Of a stretch of DNA of 64,000 nt, positions 10,943-22,113 are shown piece by piece. Origin of the DNA: Cladosporium sp. IMV 00045 (lineage: Eukaryota > Ascomycota > Dothideomycetes > Cladosporiales > Cladosporiaceae); the NCBI GenBank assembly GCA_001931905.2, contig MSJI02000176.1, positions 1-64,000 of the forward strand. The letters run 5' to 3'. Each line of letters starts with the position of its first letter. Within the stretch, counting starts at the first letter, position 1. A program made the position numbers and the translations under genes. The notes under the pieces are model-generated. The model had not been told where the DNA came from, did no database searches, and saw nothing but the letters and a program-made list of their open reading frames with translations.

Positions 10943-12500
10943 CTAGCCAAACCTCAAAGCGCGAGCATGGCTCCTCTTAGAAGGCGCCGCAGCTTCCGGT
11001 GCCGCAGGCTCCTCGTAAGACGGAACATCGCCCTTCGCATGGCCCTCAAAGACCTTCTTCAAAAGGTACGAAACCCAGTCAAGGATCTGCTGCAGCGTCA
11101 TACCCTCAGCAGGCGCCTCGTCAGACCCCTCCGGGACGTCAGTGTCGGTGGGCGAGGGAGGCGCTGCCGTCGCGTAGCCGCTGGGCAGAGCCGTCGGAGC
11201 GGCTTCGGTGGGGAGGGCTTCGGTCGGCAGGATCGAGGTCAGGTTGTGGATGTAGGAGGAGATGATCACGTTGACGGATTCGGAGGGGACGATGCTTGTC
11301 AGAGCTGAGGTGGGGACGGCTGAGGTCAGGTTCTCGAGCGCGGAGGAGTAGACGGGCTGGAGAGTGACGTGAGGAGCGGACGGTGCGCTGGTCGGGACGG
11401 GAGAGACGATGCCGGTCTGTGTGATGGTGACGGTGATACCGCTTGAGCCCGTGGGCGCAACAGTGGAGTTGTTTCCCTCGGGATACGGGTAAGGCGTCTC
11501 AGCCGGCGTCTCAGAGGTCGTGTCCTCCGGACTGACGATGGAGCTTGAGGGTGCAGTCGGGCCAGCAGTCGGGGCGACTTCAGTGCTGTTGGCAGAAGGG
11601 TACGGGTAAGGGGTCTCAGTCTCAGGCTCGACGGGGACCGAAGAGGACGTCTCTCCGGGGCTTACAATCGAGCTAGACGGAGCAGTTGGCCCAGCGGTTG
11701 GTGCGATGACAGTGCTATTTTGAGACGGGAAAGGGTATGGAAGACCAGTGCCCTGGCTCGGGATGCTTGAAGAAGTCTCAGCAGGGGAGACTGGGGCCGA
11801 AGACTCCGAGGTGGGAAGGACGATCGTGCTGTTCAGGCTGGGGAGGGGGTATGGAGCATCCGTGTCGGCAGGCGGATAGGGAGAGCCAGTTCCGGTAGAG
11901 ATTGGTGCCACAATAGAGCTGGATGGGGCCGAGCCAGTCGGGGCGACGATGGTGCTGTTGCCTGCTGGGTAGGGCGCCGGAACGGAAGTTGGGACGGTAA
12001 GAACACTGCTCTCCGGACCAGAGACAGAAGTCGAAGACGCAGCCTCAGTAGTGGTGACCGTAAGCGTGGACGTGATCGTCCTGGTGACTTCACGAGTAAT
12101 CGTGGTCGTGGCCTCTGCAGCCGGGGCTGAACCACCGCTTGGGTAGGCTGTGATCGTGGCCGTGGCGGTGACCTCCTGCGTGATAGTCTGAACGTTGGTG
12201 ATCGTGGCAGTTTCTGTGATCGTTTCGACTTCAGGCGAACTGCTTCCACCCGGCGACACAAGAGTATCGCTTGGGCCTGCAGCGGTCTCGGTGATTGTGA
12301 CCGTTGGAACCTCGCCTGCCGATCCAGAAGGATAGACGGTAGCCGTCGAGTGATGGTCCGAACATCAGTGATCGAAATAGTCGACGTGGTTGTAGCCTCG
12401 CAAGAAGAGTAGTCCTCTTGAGGGAATGCCTCTCGCTTGGCGGCAGCGGCCAAAGATACCAGAGATGCCAAAGGGCAATGGAGGAAGAAGTGAACTTCAT
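10943..12500 (-). CDS. Ser/Thr/Pro-rich tandem-repeat surface protein, 5' end frame-disrupted
   Basis: The long open part covers 12340-10943 and encodes a Thr/Ser/Val-rich segment (TITETATITNVQTITQEVTA) followed by about five degenerate repeats of PYP(Y/F)P..NST..APT.. and a short basic C terminus. Upstream, ATG 12500 starts MKFTSSSIAL, then the sensible continuation ASLVSLAAAAKREAF (signal peptide plus Kex2-like KR) lies in a second frame, and TATVYPSGSAGEVPTVT in a third. Frame changes fall near 12465-12475 and 12340-12352. The distances are too short for normal introns, so this is either a decayed gene or sequence errors. Many NST sequons and the repeats suggest a secreted, glycosylated cell-wall or adhesin-like protein. 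No GPI-type hydrophobic tail is visible. Confidence 0.6.
11444..11977 (-). repeat. in-gene tandem repeats, PYPxP-NST-APT units
   Basis: Five imperfect units of about 30-45 codons, each with PYP(Y/F/L/A) followed by NST and (A/L)PT and often SSSIVSP. Units 3 and 4 are nearest to each other (both contain NST then APTAGPTAPSSSIVSP). Such arrays expand and contract by recombination in fungal surface proteins. Confidence 0.75.
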
Positions 12501-13655
12501 GATTGCGGTGATACCCTGTCGTTCCGAATTGTCTTGTCTTGTATTCTTTGGATTTGCCTCTTGATACCAGCGAGCACCAGTGCTCGAAGAGAATAAAGGA
12601 GTGTGGTGTAACGAATGGACTGCTCACAGAGCGTAGGAAAAGACCGTGGTCGCCTGGAAAATGGCGTAGAGGCGTGGATAGAAAGAAAAAGACTGAAGAC
12701 CGACGAAAAGGGCTTCCACCCTAATATACTCACTTTACCTTCCCCGTACAGTCAGACACAGGCTCACTCTCCGAGTTTCATGATGATGGCCAGATGGACG
12801 TACGAATCGAATCCTACACTAAGAGTCAGAGCCTCACGCCACCTTTGAACATGCGGCAAGCCTCCCGGGATCAGCAGCGTGACGAATCTCCATGTTGCAT
12901 GGCAATCGTGCGAATGGGAGACGAGCGATAGATGGCGGCACGAACGCCACCAGCACGTGTACCGCCAAAGGCGGCTTGGTAGGAATTCCTTGTCATTTCG
13001 GCATCTGCGGTTCTCCATTTGGATGGACAGATCTCTGACGTTGCATGTTTCGGATTGAAGGTAAACCTTTTAGCCAGACATGAGGTGTTCGGTCTAGCCC
13101 AGTTCGAGCCTCGCATGCCCCTGTGAATATCGTCTTGGTCTTCCCCGCGTGGCTGGCCAGGCACCGTTTTCGGTAGCGCGCAAGGATTCGATCGCAATTC
13201 GATATTGCTTACGTGTAACATTGCAGGAGTGTCGCCGGGTGATGTGAATATGGGTTGAATATGAAATTGGGCGGCTGGTTGGCAATCTGGATGGCGGTCT
13301 TCAATGTATTCCGGACAGCATCGACTCTCGAACACAAATAAAATCACATCACCCAACGATCCTCCAGCTTGAAATGGGCCAAAATGAAACGCCGAACTGT
13401 TGTGATCGTAAAGGTCACGCTAGCAAACGATCTAGACGTGGTACTGAAGCACGGTTTCCGGGATGCTCAGACTGACGAATGCGACAGCAAGTTCTCAACC
13501 AGGAAAACCTCATGATCACCATGTCAAAGAATCAAGATATAAATAATGCCCTCAGCGATCCTGAGCGGAATCGACCTCCCAGCCTCACATTCGACCAAAC
13601 TCGAGCAAAACTCTTCGGAAAACCTTCAAAAAAGTCCAAAAAAAATCAAAAAAAA
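12501..13655. other. intergenic, no gene seen
   Basis: About 1.15 kb upstream of the repeat-protein gene and downstream of the tRNA gene. Short open frames show no family features. Confidence 0.4.
13633..13655 (-). terminator. Pol III terminator T-runs after tRNA-iMet
   Basis: Directly downstream of the tRNA on the minus strand are two oligo-T runs (eight T, then a second run of eight T after GA), the usual RNA polymerase III stop signal with a back-up copy. Confidence 0.8.
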
Positions 13656-13727
13656 TAGCTGAGAATGGTTTCGATCCATTGCCCTCCGGGTTATGAGCCC
13701 GGCGCGCTTCCGCTGCGCCACTCAGCT
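13656..13727 (-). tRNA. initiator tRNA-Met (CAU)
   Basis: Read on the minus strand the 72-nt gene starts AGCTGAGTGGCGCAGCGG and ends ATTCTCAGCTA; the 7-bp acceptor stem pairs AGCTGAG with CTCAGCT. The anticodon loop CTCATAA carries CAU (plus-strand 13693-13695) on a GGGC-type stem, and the T arm reads GGATCGAAACC with A instead of T at the first loop position. The three G:C pairs below the anticodon loop and the AUCG loop mark the eukaryotic initiator rather than elongator Met tRNA. Internal A and B boxes are intact and there is no intron. A run of eight T residues follows directly and should end Pol III transcription. Confidence 0.95.
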
Positions 13728-14011
13728 GTTCAATAGAACGTACGTGACGCTGCAAAAAACTTATATTCGTCCAAAATTTGGCACTGGGCACCGGCTGGCT
13801 GGGACCGGCCCCAGCCCGTCGGATCACCACCCAGAAAGCCCTCCTACCACCAAACATCTGCTCTCAACACACCTAAAAATACAGACAATAATTTTATGGA
13901 GAAAAATTGAATCATGGCCACCGTGATTCTTCACTGACTCTCGGAACCGCTCTCACCGGCCAACAATCTCAAAATAAACTCCAACACCGCTGAAACCACC
14001 ATCAAGCCACA

Positions 14012-14967
14012 ATGGCGCCCTTGAAGGGACCCTCACACCTCATCAACCCGCTTGCAACCCCAGCTCATCTAGAGACATCAGCATCGCAGCTCGATGGCGT
14101 TCCCAAGGACCTGGAAGACTCAGTTCGCTATGAAACCTCGAGGCTCTTAGAGGCGTCTGGGATCTTGCTTCGACTACCCCAGGAGATCATCGCACAATCG
14201 ATTGTCATTTTGTCCAGATTTTGGTCTGGCCCGGACGGCACTAGCCTACTAGAATGCGACGCCAAGGTATGCATACAATACAGATATGTCTGGCATTGCA
14301 GATGCGAGGACTAAAATCATCACAGGACGCAGCAGCCGCAGCACTCTATTTATCCGCAAAGCCATCCGCCACTCCAGTCTCTCCAAGAACACTTCTAACA
14401 GTATTCCAATACACCACAACCCTCTCACCAGACTACACAAAAGCAGCCAACAGCAATAACCACCCCGACATCAACTGGTCACTCTCAGAAGGCGCCTTCG
14501 AAACAGCCCGCGAGCAACTCTACAAAACCGAAGCCCAAATCCTGAGAGTCCTCGGTTTCCAACTCCACGTGGCGCTCCCCCATGCGCTCTGCATCAACTA
14601 TCTTCAAACACTGCAAGTTTTCAAATCACCCGCCGGTCCCACGCTGGCGAAACGCGCCATCAAACTCCTGAACACTGCGCTCCTCAGTCCGCAACAGCTC
14701 TACCTCACGCACCAACCGCCTGCTCTCGCTACGTCTGCAATCTACCTTGCTGCCAGGGAGGAGGGAGTCAATCTGCCGGATGTGGAGTGGTGGGAGGTCT
14801 TCGATGTGGATAGGGAGGAACTTGGCTTCTTGGTGGTGGCGCTGACTAGTGTTGAGGGGTTTGCTGCGAGGGAGAGAGAGGTTTGGGGGAGCAGAAAGGT
14901 TCCGTTGACTGTTGCGGACTTGCAGGGAGAGATTGAGCGGAGGAGGATGCTTGAAGAGGGACAGTAG
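14012..14967 (+). CDS. cyclin-box protein (cyclin L/Q-like)
   Basis: Two exons, 14012-14266 and 14326-14967, over a 59-nt intron (GTATGC...CACAG). The product is 298 aa. The first cyclin fold includes ETSRLLEASGILLRLPQEII, resembling the AGILLRLPQ helix of cyclin L, then ALYLSAKPSATPVSPRTLL across the junction and EAQILRVLGFQLHVALPHAL. The second fold includes LALATSAIYLAAREEGV-like sequence near residues 220-240. Cyclins of this class activate transcription- or splicing-linked CDKs (Cdk10/11-type). Cyclin L against cyclin Q/Fam58-type cannot be decided by eye. An in-frame start at 14012 follows a leader without upstream ATG. The 3' end is G-rich. Confidence 0.75.
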
Positions 14968-15065
14968 GACAGTGACGAATTCATGATCATGAGCTTTGTG
15001 CTTTTAATACTAGATGTGCGTGACATCTCATTTCTTCGGCAGAAGAACAGCACTCAGGTCTACAT

Positions 15066-16077
15066 CTAGAGCCTCGCATTCTTACTGTGTCGGTAATCAT
15101 AATGCCAATCCGACCGTGCAATATCTGCGCGGACCTGATAATTCTCCTCGGCGTCCTCGACAATCTGCATATCAACATCCGCCACAGCCATGCCCTCCGC
15201 ACAGCTTCCCAACCTAACGAGAGGGCCAGCATATGGCACACATATCTGCGAGAGACCGGCGTAGCCTTTGCCAGGAGGACCGCCGGCATTGGCAAACACG
15301 ACCGCTATCATCAAATCAGCCAACAAGCTCAAAATGGAGATGGACTTCAGCACCATACCGCATGTATTCTCAAAACACCTCGCCGTCAACATCGAATCCA
15401 AAAACAACCCTTCCGAAACAGGATTCACCGCCAAACCTTTCTCCGAACAGTCCTTCAGCGTCCAGAACGTCGGCACGATAACCATCTTCGCTCCCTTGGC
15501 GATGAGCTCCCGCCACGCCTCCGGGAAAGCCAAATCCCAGCAAATCAAAAGACCAACCTTACCCAGCGGCGTGTCGAAAACAGGATGCTCCTCCATGGCG
15601 GAAGATTCGAGATGGTCGCGCTCTATGGAGCCCCAGAGGTTCTTCTTCACGTACCGACCCGCGATGGCGCCCGTGTTGTCGATGAAGTAGGCGACGTTGA
15701 GGAGCTTCTCTTTCGCCGTGCCGGCTTCGTGCAGCTCGAGGATCGTGCCGGGGACGATGTTGATGTTGCATTCTTTGGCCAGGGAGCGATAGTTGGTTAG
15801 ATAGATTTCCCATTTCCCGCAGGCTTCTTTGAATCCGTCGGCTTGCGGGACCCAGTTGAGGAGGTGGTATTCAGGGAGAACGGCGAGTTGGGCGCCTTGT
15901 TGAGAGGCGGCGCGGATTTGAGTGGCGGCTTTTTGGTAGTTGGCCTCTAGTTGCATGGGCTGGTGAGGGAGTGTCAGATTCCAAGACTGCGAGCATGATG
16001 AAGAGAGGAAATTCAACGTCAACATAACGTACTTTGGGGTGCATTTGGATCACAGCGACTTTGTAAGTAGGAGCCAT
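15066..16077 (-). CDS. carbon-nitrogen hydrolase (nitrilase superfamily amidase)
   Basis: Three exons, 16077-16033, 15959-15359, 15304-15066; introns 73 nt and 54 nt. The product is 294 aa. Exon 1 gives MAPTYKVAVIQMHPK, joined to PMQLEANYQKAATQIRAA. The catalytic triad of the superfamily is visible: Glu45 in VLPEYHLLNW, Lys120/121 in RYVKKNLWGS, Cys155 in LLICWDLAFPEAWR. Removing the second intron yields ENTCAVVFANAGGPP, the expected C-terminal core. The enzymes hydrolyse amide or carbamoyl bonds; the substrate is unknown and the sequence is closer to the N-carbamoyl/omega-amidase type than to true nitrilases, by impression only. The second intron has a length divisible by three and no stop, so unspliced mRNA would still translate. 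Confidence 0.88.
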
Positions 16078-17544
16078 CTTAGACGGTCGAGATGTGCAAA
16101 TAAGTAGGATGTATATCGAGATTACTACACAGAACAGAAATCAAATATTGGAATACAATTGAAGTAGTATGAAGATGCAGATAAGGTCACAACGTAGATT
16201 GATGAAGCGAATCGCCTCTGGTTCATACCCCACACTTGCTGGATCAACAGAAGAATGTCTGCATATGTCAACTGTATGCGAGATCTGTTATGAACAGCAT
16301 ATCGGTAATTGACATATTTCTGTCGAAGCTTTTCTTGGAAGTTCAAATATGATATGCTCTAGTAATGAGAGATTTCGAGTTTCAATGCTGTTGTGCCAAT
16401 GCTCGATGTCTTCATCTTGCACGCATTACGAAGGAGGTTCAGTACGAATGAGTCGTCGTGAAATCCGGGAGCTCGAGAGATCAAATAGTCCGGTCTCCTT
16501 GTTCTAGATCCGAGATTGGAAAAGGAGATGCTTAACCGCAGCGGTGTGAAGATGTTGATATAACCGAGGGTTCAGGGTTACCGGTGCTGGCGAGAACTCG
16601 GTAGGGCTGAGTGGCTGGAAATTCGAATCCGACGAAAATAAATCGAGGTCGGACTCCAAGCCAATAAATCTTTAAGTTTCGTGCTTGAAGAATGCCATGT
16701 CCAACTGAATGAGAGATAACGACGATCCTCTTGACAGGCAAGCATTCGAGAACGACAGAAGTATATAATGGTTTTCGTCACTGAAGAAGACAAGCCTGGT
16801 TGAAAGCCTTGAAAGCCTTCAGCGGCTCGACACTCTAAGCGAGCCGAAGCTTTCGAATGGCGAAACACTCGATGTTTGAGCCCAAGAGACAGCGGCTCCG
16901 TGCACTACGCCATTGGCACTTCGCGAACGGCAACAACGGAAGGTAGCCACAAGCAGAAGATGACCAAAGTAATTAGCAACTTCACTATAGCGAGACGACA
17001 GGGAAAGACGTCGTTTTCACAAAAGCCCGCCTCCAGAAATCGATTGATCGCGACTCATGGGGACTCCAGCCGAGCAAAGGAAATGAGTACATCAGAGGTG
17101 ACAGACCCACGTACCCAGCGTGTATGTCAAACAAGCTATTGTGGCGTCAAACTTGCAATATACAGCCCTGCAGTGATTCGTTCAAGCGGATTTCACATAT
17201 ATTGCTATGGCGTCTCTTCCCCTTGTAGACTGGTCGCGTACCTGCGTTTTTGAGGGTCGGTATATTGCTTCATGGGGCATTCGAAGCAGCCCTATGTTGA
17301 AACCATGTCGTCGAACCGAAGCGCGAGATGAGCCGCCAGAGGAGAAGGACATATTTGAACTGTTGGCTCCCTCAACTGTTCTGCTCTTTCTTGTTTCATC
17401 ACTTCCAATTCCATCAGCACAACTCTAAGCTCTGTGAGCTACCACTCTCGTTTTAACTTTACTTTCGATACACAGAGCACAGGTGCTCCTACTTCTCAAA
17501 GAAAACAACAAACGAAGAAATTCACCACACCCACCAACCACAAA
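16078..17544. other. intergenic, promoter side of the LPMO gene
   Basis: Nearly 1.5 kb between the divergent amidase and LPMO genes. I find no open frame with family features. The last 150 nt before the LPMO start is CA/AAC-rich, as in strong fungal promoters. Confidence 0.4.
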
Positions 17545-18363
17545 ATGAAGAACGCCGGTTCCACCGTCATGGCTTCGGCCTCTATGATCGCTCTCGCCAG
17601 CGCCCACGGCTTCATCCTCAGCCCCACCCCGCGTATGCCCGGTGATGCCATGGCCGAGGCTTGCGGTCAGCAAGTCTACTACAACCAGGAGGGTGACAAC
17701 TACGGCAACGTCCAGGGCCAGCTCATGGTCGCCGAGAACCAGCAAGACTACGACGCCGACGCCTGCAACATCTGGCTCTGCAAGGGTTACAAGTACGAGG
17801 ACAACAACGACAACGTCCAGGAGTACTCCGTCGGCGACGAGGTCAAGATGGAGATCGACATCCGCGCCCCTCACACCGGTTCCGCCAACGTCTCAGTCGT
17901 CTCCACCTCCACTGGCCAGGTCATCGGCAGCACCCTGAAGAGCTGGGACGAGTACGCCAGCAACTCGGCCACCATCCCCGCCGACCAGACCGAGTTCTCC
18001 ATCACCATCCCCGACGTTGGCAGCGACTGCTCCAGCCCCGGCGACTGTGTCATCCAGTGGTTCTGGGACGCTCCTGACATCGACCAGACCTACGAGTCTT
18101 GCGTCGACATCGTCGTCGGCGGCTCCGGCTCAGGCAGCTCCGGCTCAGGCAGCGCAGGCAGCACTGGCTCTTCCGGTGGTGCCGCCTCCAACGGCACTGC
18201 CCCCGCTGCTACCGGCAGCGCCCCTAGCAGCTCTGTCGAGGTCGCACAGAAGGCCGCCACCACCGCTTCAAGCAACACTGGTGAGGCCGACGAGACCTGC
18301 CAGGTCGTTTACGTTACTGAGACCCCGGCTGCCCGCCGCCACAAGAGGCACACCAAGCACTAG
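17545..18363 (+). CDS. secreted lytic polysaccharide monooxygenase, AA16-like
   Basis: Single exon, 272 aa, with highly biased C-ending codons that suggest strong expression. A 20-residue signal peptide ends ALASA, so the mature protein begins with His21 (HGFILSPTPRMPGDAM). His21 and His110 (in IRAPHTGSANVSVV) would form the copper histidine brace. Cys pairs and CNIWLCKGYKYEDN, CVIQWFWDAPD and TYESCVDIVV match the AA16 family, known from Aspergillus enzymes oxidising cellulose. After residue about 190 comes a Gly/Ser/Ala linker, then a Cys-containing segment and a basic tail (RRHKRHTKH); there is no CBM1 or GPI site. Assignment to AA16 rather than another chitin-binding-4-like LPMO family is from memory of its conserved blocks. 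Confidence 0.8.
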   Translation: MKNAGSTVMASASMIALASAHGFILSPTPRMPGDAMAEACGQQVYYNQEGDNYGNVQGQLMVAENQQDYDADACNIWLCKGYKYEDNNDNVQEYSVGDEVKMEIDIRAPHTGSANVSVVSTSTGQVIGSTLKSWDEYASNSATIPADQTEFSITIPDVGSDCSSPGDCVIQWFWDAPDIDQTYESCVDIVVGGSGSGSSGSGSAGSTGSSGGAASNGTAPAATGSAPSSSVEVAQKAATTASSNTGEADETCQVVYVTETPAARRHKRHTKH

Positions 18364-19068
18364 AGTGTTGTGAGAGTGCAGTGTTGAGGGAGATGACTGA
18401 ATAACCGCCGCAAGGCGGGATTTCAGTCGGTGAAATGTGGTGTTTATATTCTAAGATACTGCTAAGCTATTCGTGGTGGTAAACACTGCGAGCGAGCCCT
18501 GCATTTGCTGTTTTTGTAGATTTTAGCCTTGAAAGAGAAAAGCATACCAATATTGCCTAAGCAAACATAGCCTTTTGTCAGTATCCTGTATTTTTCAACA
18601 ACACCATGATTCGATATGACGGGCCATGCGTCCTGGGCAATCTCTGCGTGATAGACAAGAACAGCCTAAGTCGTTGCACATGTCGTGCAATGAGCAAATG
18701 TAAAGGCCATGAGGGATGCGCTTTTGTAGCATTCTCAGCGAGAAACGACTTGGCTTCCACGAAGAAAACGGCGTGAGAGATATGACTCTCACTATCAAAC
18801 GTGTGTTTATTCTCGTCGTATGCAAGAGATTGTGGTGGATCAGCAATAGATTAGGTATCTAAAGGGGCATACAGACTGGAGTGAAGTGTCTAGAGGGTGA
18901 AGGGAAGACGTTTTTAAGGCCGCCATAAGGCATCATAGAATTTCGCCAAGGAGAATTTGCGATCCTCCATGCCCGCCTCACGAAATCCGTGCTATACTGT
19001 CACCAGCGAGCCGAACATTTAGCAGAGCGACGAGACGACCAGGTCCACGCCCCGACAACCCGCGCAAC
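18364..19068. other. intergenic, 3' flank of LPMO and eIF3L promoter
   Basis: About 700 nt. A GC-rich hairpin candidate lies at 18404-18428 (CCGCCGCAAGGCGG) just after the LPMO stop. No further gene is seen. Confidence 0.4.
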
Positions 19069-20601
19069 ATGTCTGTCCGTCAAGCACCCGGCTACCAGCA
19101 GGCCGCGCCCGAGCGACCCATCGACGACGATTCCGACGTCGAGGAGGAGGCCCTCGCCAACGACTACCGCCAGCAAGTCAGCTACAACGACGCCGACGGC
19201 GAGGACTATGGCCTTGAGCGCACCGACTCGCTGAGCAGCGGTCCGCAAGATCTGCAGGCCCAGCTTGCCGCCGCCGCGCAGCCTCTGGAGTACCAGGCGA
19301 CTATCGAGACCAAGATCTCGAGCTACGACCAGTACTGCAACTTGTTCCACTTCATCTTGAACAGCGAGGGTCCGGTGGACATTGAGGTTCCTTCGGTATG
19401 TGGAGAAAAGAGTGTGAAGTGAATGGGAGTATACAAGGAGTGAGGTGCTAACGGATTGATATATTAGCCTTTCTGGGCCTGGGACGTGATCGACGAGTTC
19501 ATCTACCAATTCCAATCTTTCTGCTCCTACCGTCAGAAGGCCGCCCTGCAGCAGTCTACTGGCCAAGTCAACGAGGAGGATGTCGCCGTTCTTCGCGAGA
19601 ACCCCAACACCTGGGGGTGCTACTCCGTCCTCAACGTCCTCTACTCGCTCATCCAGCGATCGCAAATCAGCGAGCAGCTCGCCGCGAGGAAGCGCAATGA
19701 GGACCCCACTCCCTACATGGGCGAGTACGGTGGGCGCCCTCTTTACCAGATGCTGGGCTACTTCTCCATCATCGGTCTGCTTAGAGTGCACTGCCTGCTT
19801 GGTGACTTCGCCCTCGCGCTCAAGACCCTGGACGACATCGAGCTGAACAAGAAGGCCATGTTCGCGCGTGTCACCGCCGCCAACTTCTCCACCTACTACC
19901 ACGTCGGTTTCTCCTACATGATGATGCACCGCTACGCCGACGCCCTGCGCGCCTTCAACCACATCCTCATCTACATCTCCCGCACCAAGAACTTCCAGAA
20001 GGGCCAGCAGTACGACAGCATCGCCAAGAAGAGCGACCAGATGTACGCCCTTGTGGCCATCTGCGTTGCCTTCCACCCCACCCGTCTCGACGACACCATC
20101 CACACCGCTCTACGCGAGAAGTACGGCGAGCAGCTCGCACGCATGCAGCGTGGTGGCCCCGAGGCCCTCCCCGTGTTCGAGGAGCTCTTCCGCGCCGCCT
20201 GCCCCAAGTTCATCTCTCCCACTCCTCCTGACTTCGACAACCCTCAACTGAACGTCGACCCCGTCGAGCACCACCTCGCCATCTTCATGAAGGAGGTCAG
20301 GAACAACCTCTTCGCCTCCACCGTCCGCTCTTACCTCAAGCTCTACACCACCATGGACATCACCAAGCTCGCCGGCTTCCTCGAGGTCGACGCCGAGACT
20401 CTTCGCAGCTGGCTCCTCGTCAACAAGCAGCGCTCAAGACAGGTCCGTCACACCGAGGGCCCGCTTCTGGAGGGCGACGTCGTCAGCGCGAACGACCTCG
20501 ACTACGCTATGCAGGGCGACCTGATCCACGTCGCCGAGCAGAAGGTCGGCAGGAAGTTCACCGAGTACTTCCTCAGGAACACCGTGAGACTTTACAACTA
20601 G
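19069..20601 (+). CDS. translation initiation factor eIF3 subunit L
   Basis: Two exons, 19069-19395 and 19468-20601; intron 72 nt (GTATGT...ATATTAG with GCTAAC branch). The product is 486 aa, normal for the family. The acidic N terminus precedes the eIF3L core, with the conserved blocks YDQYCNLFHFILN, FWAWDVIDEFIYQFQSFC, YMGEYGGRPLYQMLGYFSII, LGDFALALKTLDDIELNKK and the PCI-like C-terminal part TVRSYLKLYTTMDITKLAGF. eIF3L is a non-core subunit of the eIF3 complex that stabilises 43S/48S initiation complexes; it is absent from budding yeast but present in filamentous fungi. Codons are strongly C-ending throughout, unlike the skewed neighbours. Confidence 0.93.
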
Positions 20602-21320
20602 ACGTGAGTTAAGTTTTTGTGCGATCGGAAAAGAGAAGAAAGTCATCGATTGTGGGGAGGTCAGAAACGAGAGTTGGAAGTCAGAGTCGCCAGGAAATGG
20701 CGACAGGCGTTCAAACGGAGGGTTTTGTGCATTTGTTGCAGCCATAGCAAGGAGTTTACCAAAAAATTCGGGGCTGTTAGGAATTCGGTGTGCATGAAAC
20801 GATGGATACGACGGGGGAATTGTTTCTAATGGGAAATCAGAAGATTTCCCACGATGTGATTAGATGAGGACGAGAACGATAAAGTTGTAGCGCCACCACG
20901 TTTTCATGTGTGGCAGCTTTGAAATGGAATATGATGTTTAAACGTTAAAAGATCGATTGCCTCTTTTCGGATACAATGGGGAGGTGAATGGTTTGTGGCT
21001 CAGAGCCATAGTTAGTGGGTTGAGAAAGTCCGTTTGATGCCTTCTTGCTGCACAAGGTAGGGCGTACGCATGAAGGAATAAAGCGCTGGCTGGATATTTT
21101 CGTTGCAAATGTTTGTTCAAAGTCGCGTATTGTCACAAGAATCCCCTATTTCCCGTCCCAAATCGGTCTGTTCGTCCTCAATAATTTTCTGCCGTGAACG
21201 AAAAAAAGCGTCTCATCCAGCCCGAGAATCCAACGCCATACCAACCCTTTTCTTCCCTTTTCAGATAAATCCCATTGTGAATCGGTTGCTTTGCGTTTCA
21301 AAAAGAGGGACAAGTTTCCC
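20602..21320. other. intergenic between convergent genes
   Basis: About 720 nt between the stops of eIF3L and the membrane-protein gene. No gene features seen on either strand. Confidence 0.4.
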
Positions 21321-22113
21321 TCATACGTCCTCCTTGAACATACTCCTCCTCTCCGTAGGACTGTTGTCCGCGCTCCCCGTCGTACCAAGACTGCTCTGCC
21401 CCTTGCGATGCGCGCTGACAGCTCTATCCTTCCCCCTTCCAGGCGCCGTATCAACCATCGGCCTCGGACTCGCCGTCCTCAAACTGCCCGCTTCGTGATC
21501 GTCTCCGAACGGATTCGTCGGCGCAGCTCCGTGCACTTCCTCATCGTACCTGTGATCAAGCTCCCGCTGCCTAGACTGACTGCGTCCTCTCGCCTCCGGG
21601 ATCCCCCCAACGCCCACCTCCCCGTACCCGCGTCCACCGTACGGTCCCGAATTGGGATCTTGCAGTCCCAGCTCCTGCTCCTCGTAGTAGCCGTGGTCGG
21701 CTTCATTTCCCACGCGAGCGTCCCACGCCTCGTCGGGGTCCAGAGCGCCGAATCCGCGTCTATCCCCTCTTCCTCGCTCGGGTCCGTAGGATGTCGACTC
21801 GTAGGCTCCGCCTGCTGTGCGCTTGTTGCGCAAAGCGTCCCATTTGTCGAGAACCCAGCCTTGAATTCCGCCGGGGGCGGGCGCGGGCGCGCGGTACGCT
21901 GCCGGGTCGCGGTGGGCGCGGTTGAAGGGGTTGAAGTTGGGGGGTGGGAGGCCGAGGCGGCGCGCGCGGTAGTGTGAGTATCTTCAAGTAGTTTAGTTAA
22001 GACTGGTGCGAGGCTGGGAGGATTTCAGGTCTTGGAGCTTACCCTATCCAGCCGATGCTGCCGAAGATGAGGAGAAGGAAGAAAATCAGGATGAAGACGC
22101 CCCAGCCCGTCAT
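21321..22113 (-). CDS. fungal single-pass membrane protein, uncharacterised
   Basis: Two exons, 22113-22043 and 21981-21321; intron 61 nt (GTAAGC...TTGAAG). The product is 243 aa. Exon 1 encodes one membrane segment at residues 5-24 (VFILIFFLLLIFGSIGWIGY). The rest is cytosolic-looking and polar: RARRLGLPPPNFNPF, APAPGGIQGWVLDKWDALRN, then GFGALDPDEAWDARVGNEAD and YYEEQELGLQDP, then Arg/Ser/Gly-rich sequence. I recognise this as a conserved Pezizomycotina family with an extreme N-terminal anchor but no assigned activity. Without the first exon the membrane anchor would be missed. Confidence 0.72.

Noticed and set aside
10420..10950. 176-codon minus-strand frame downstream of the repeat protein
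   Set aside because: No conserved features; starts just upstream of the repeat-protein stop and is probably 3' flank.
11833..12627. Long minus-strand frame rich in Arg/Ser/Pro overlapping the repeat protein
   Set aside because: Only its first part (post-signal segment) fits the gene; the rest is an out-of-frame reading of the Thr/Ser repeat frame.
16600..16640. Sequence resembling a tRNA T arm (ATTCGAATCC)
   Set aside because: No matching acceptor or anticodon stem could be drawn around it.
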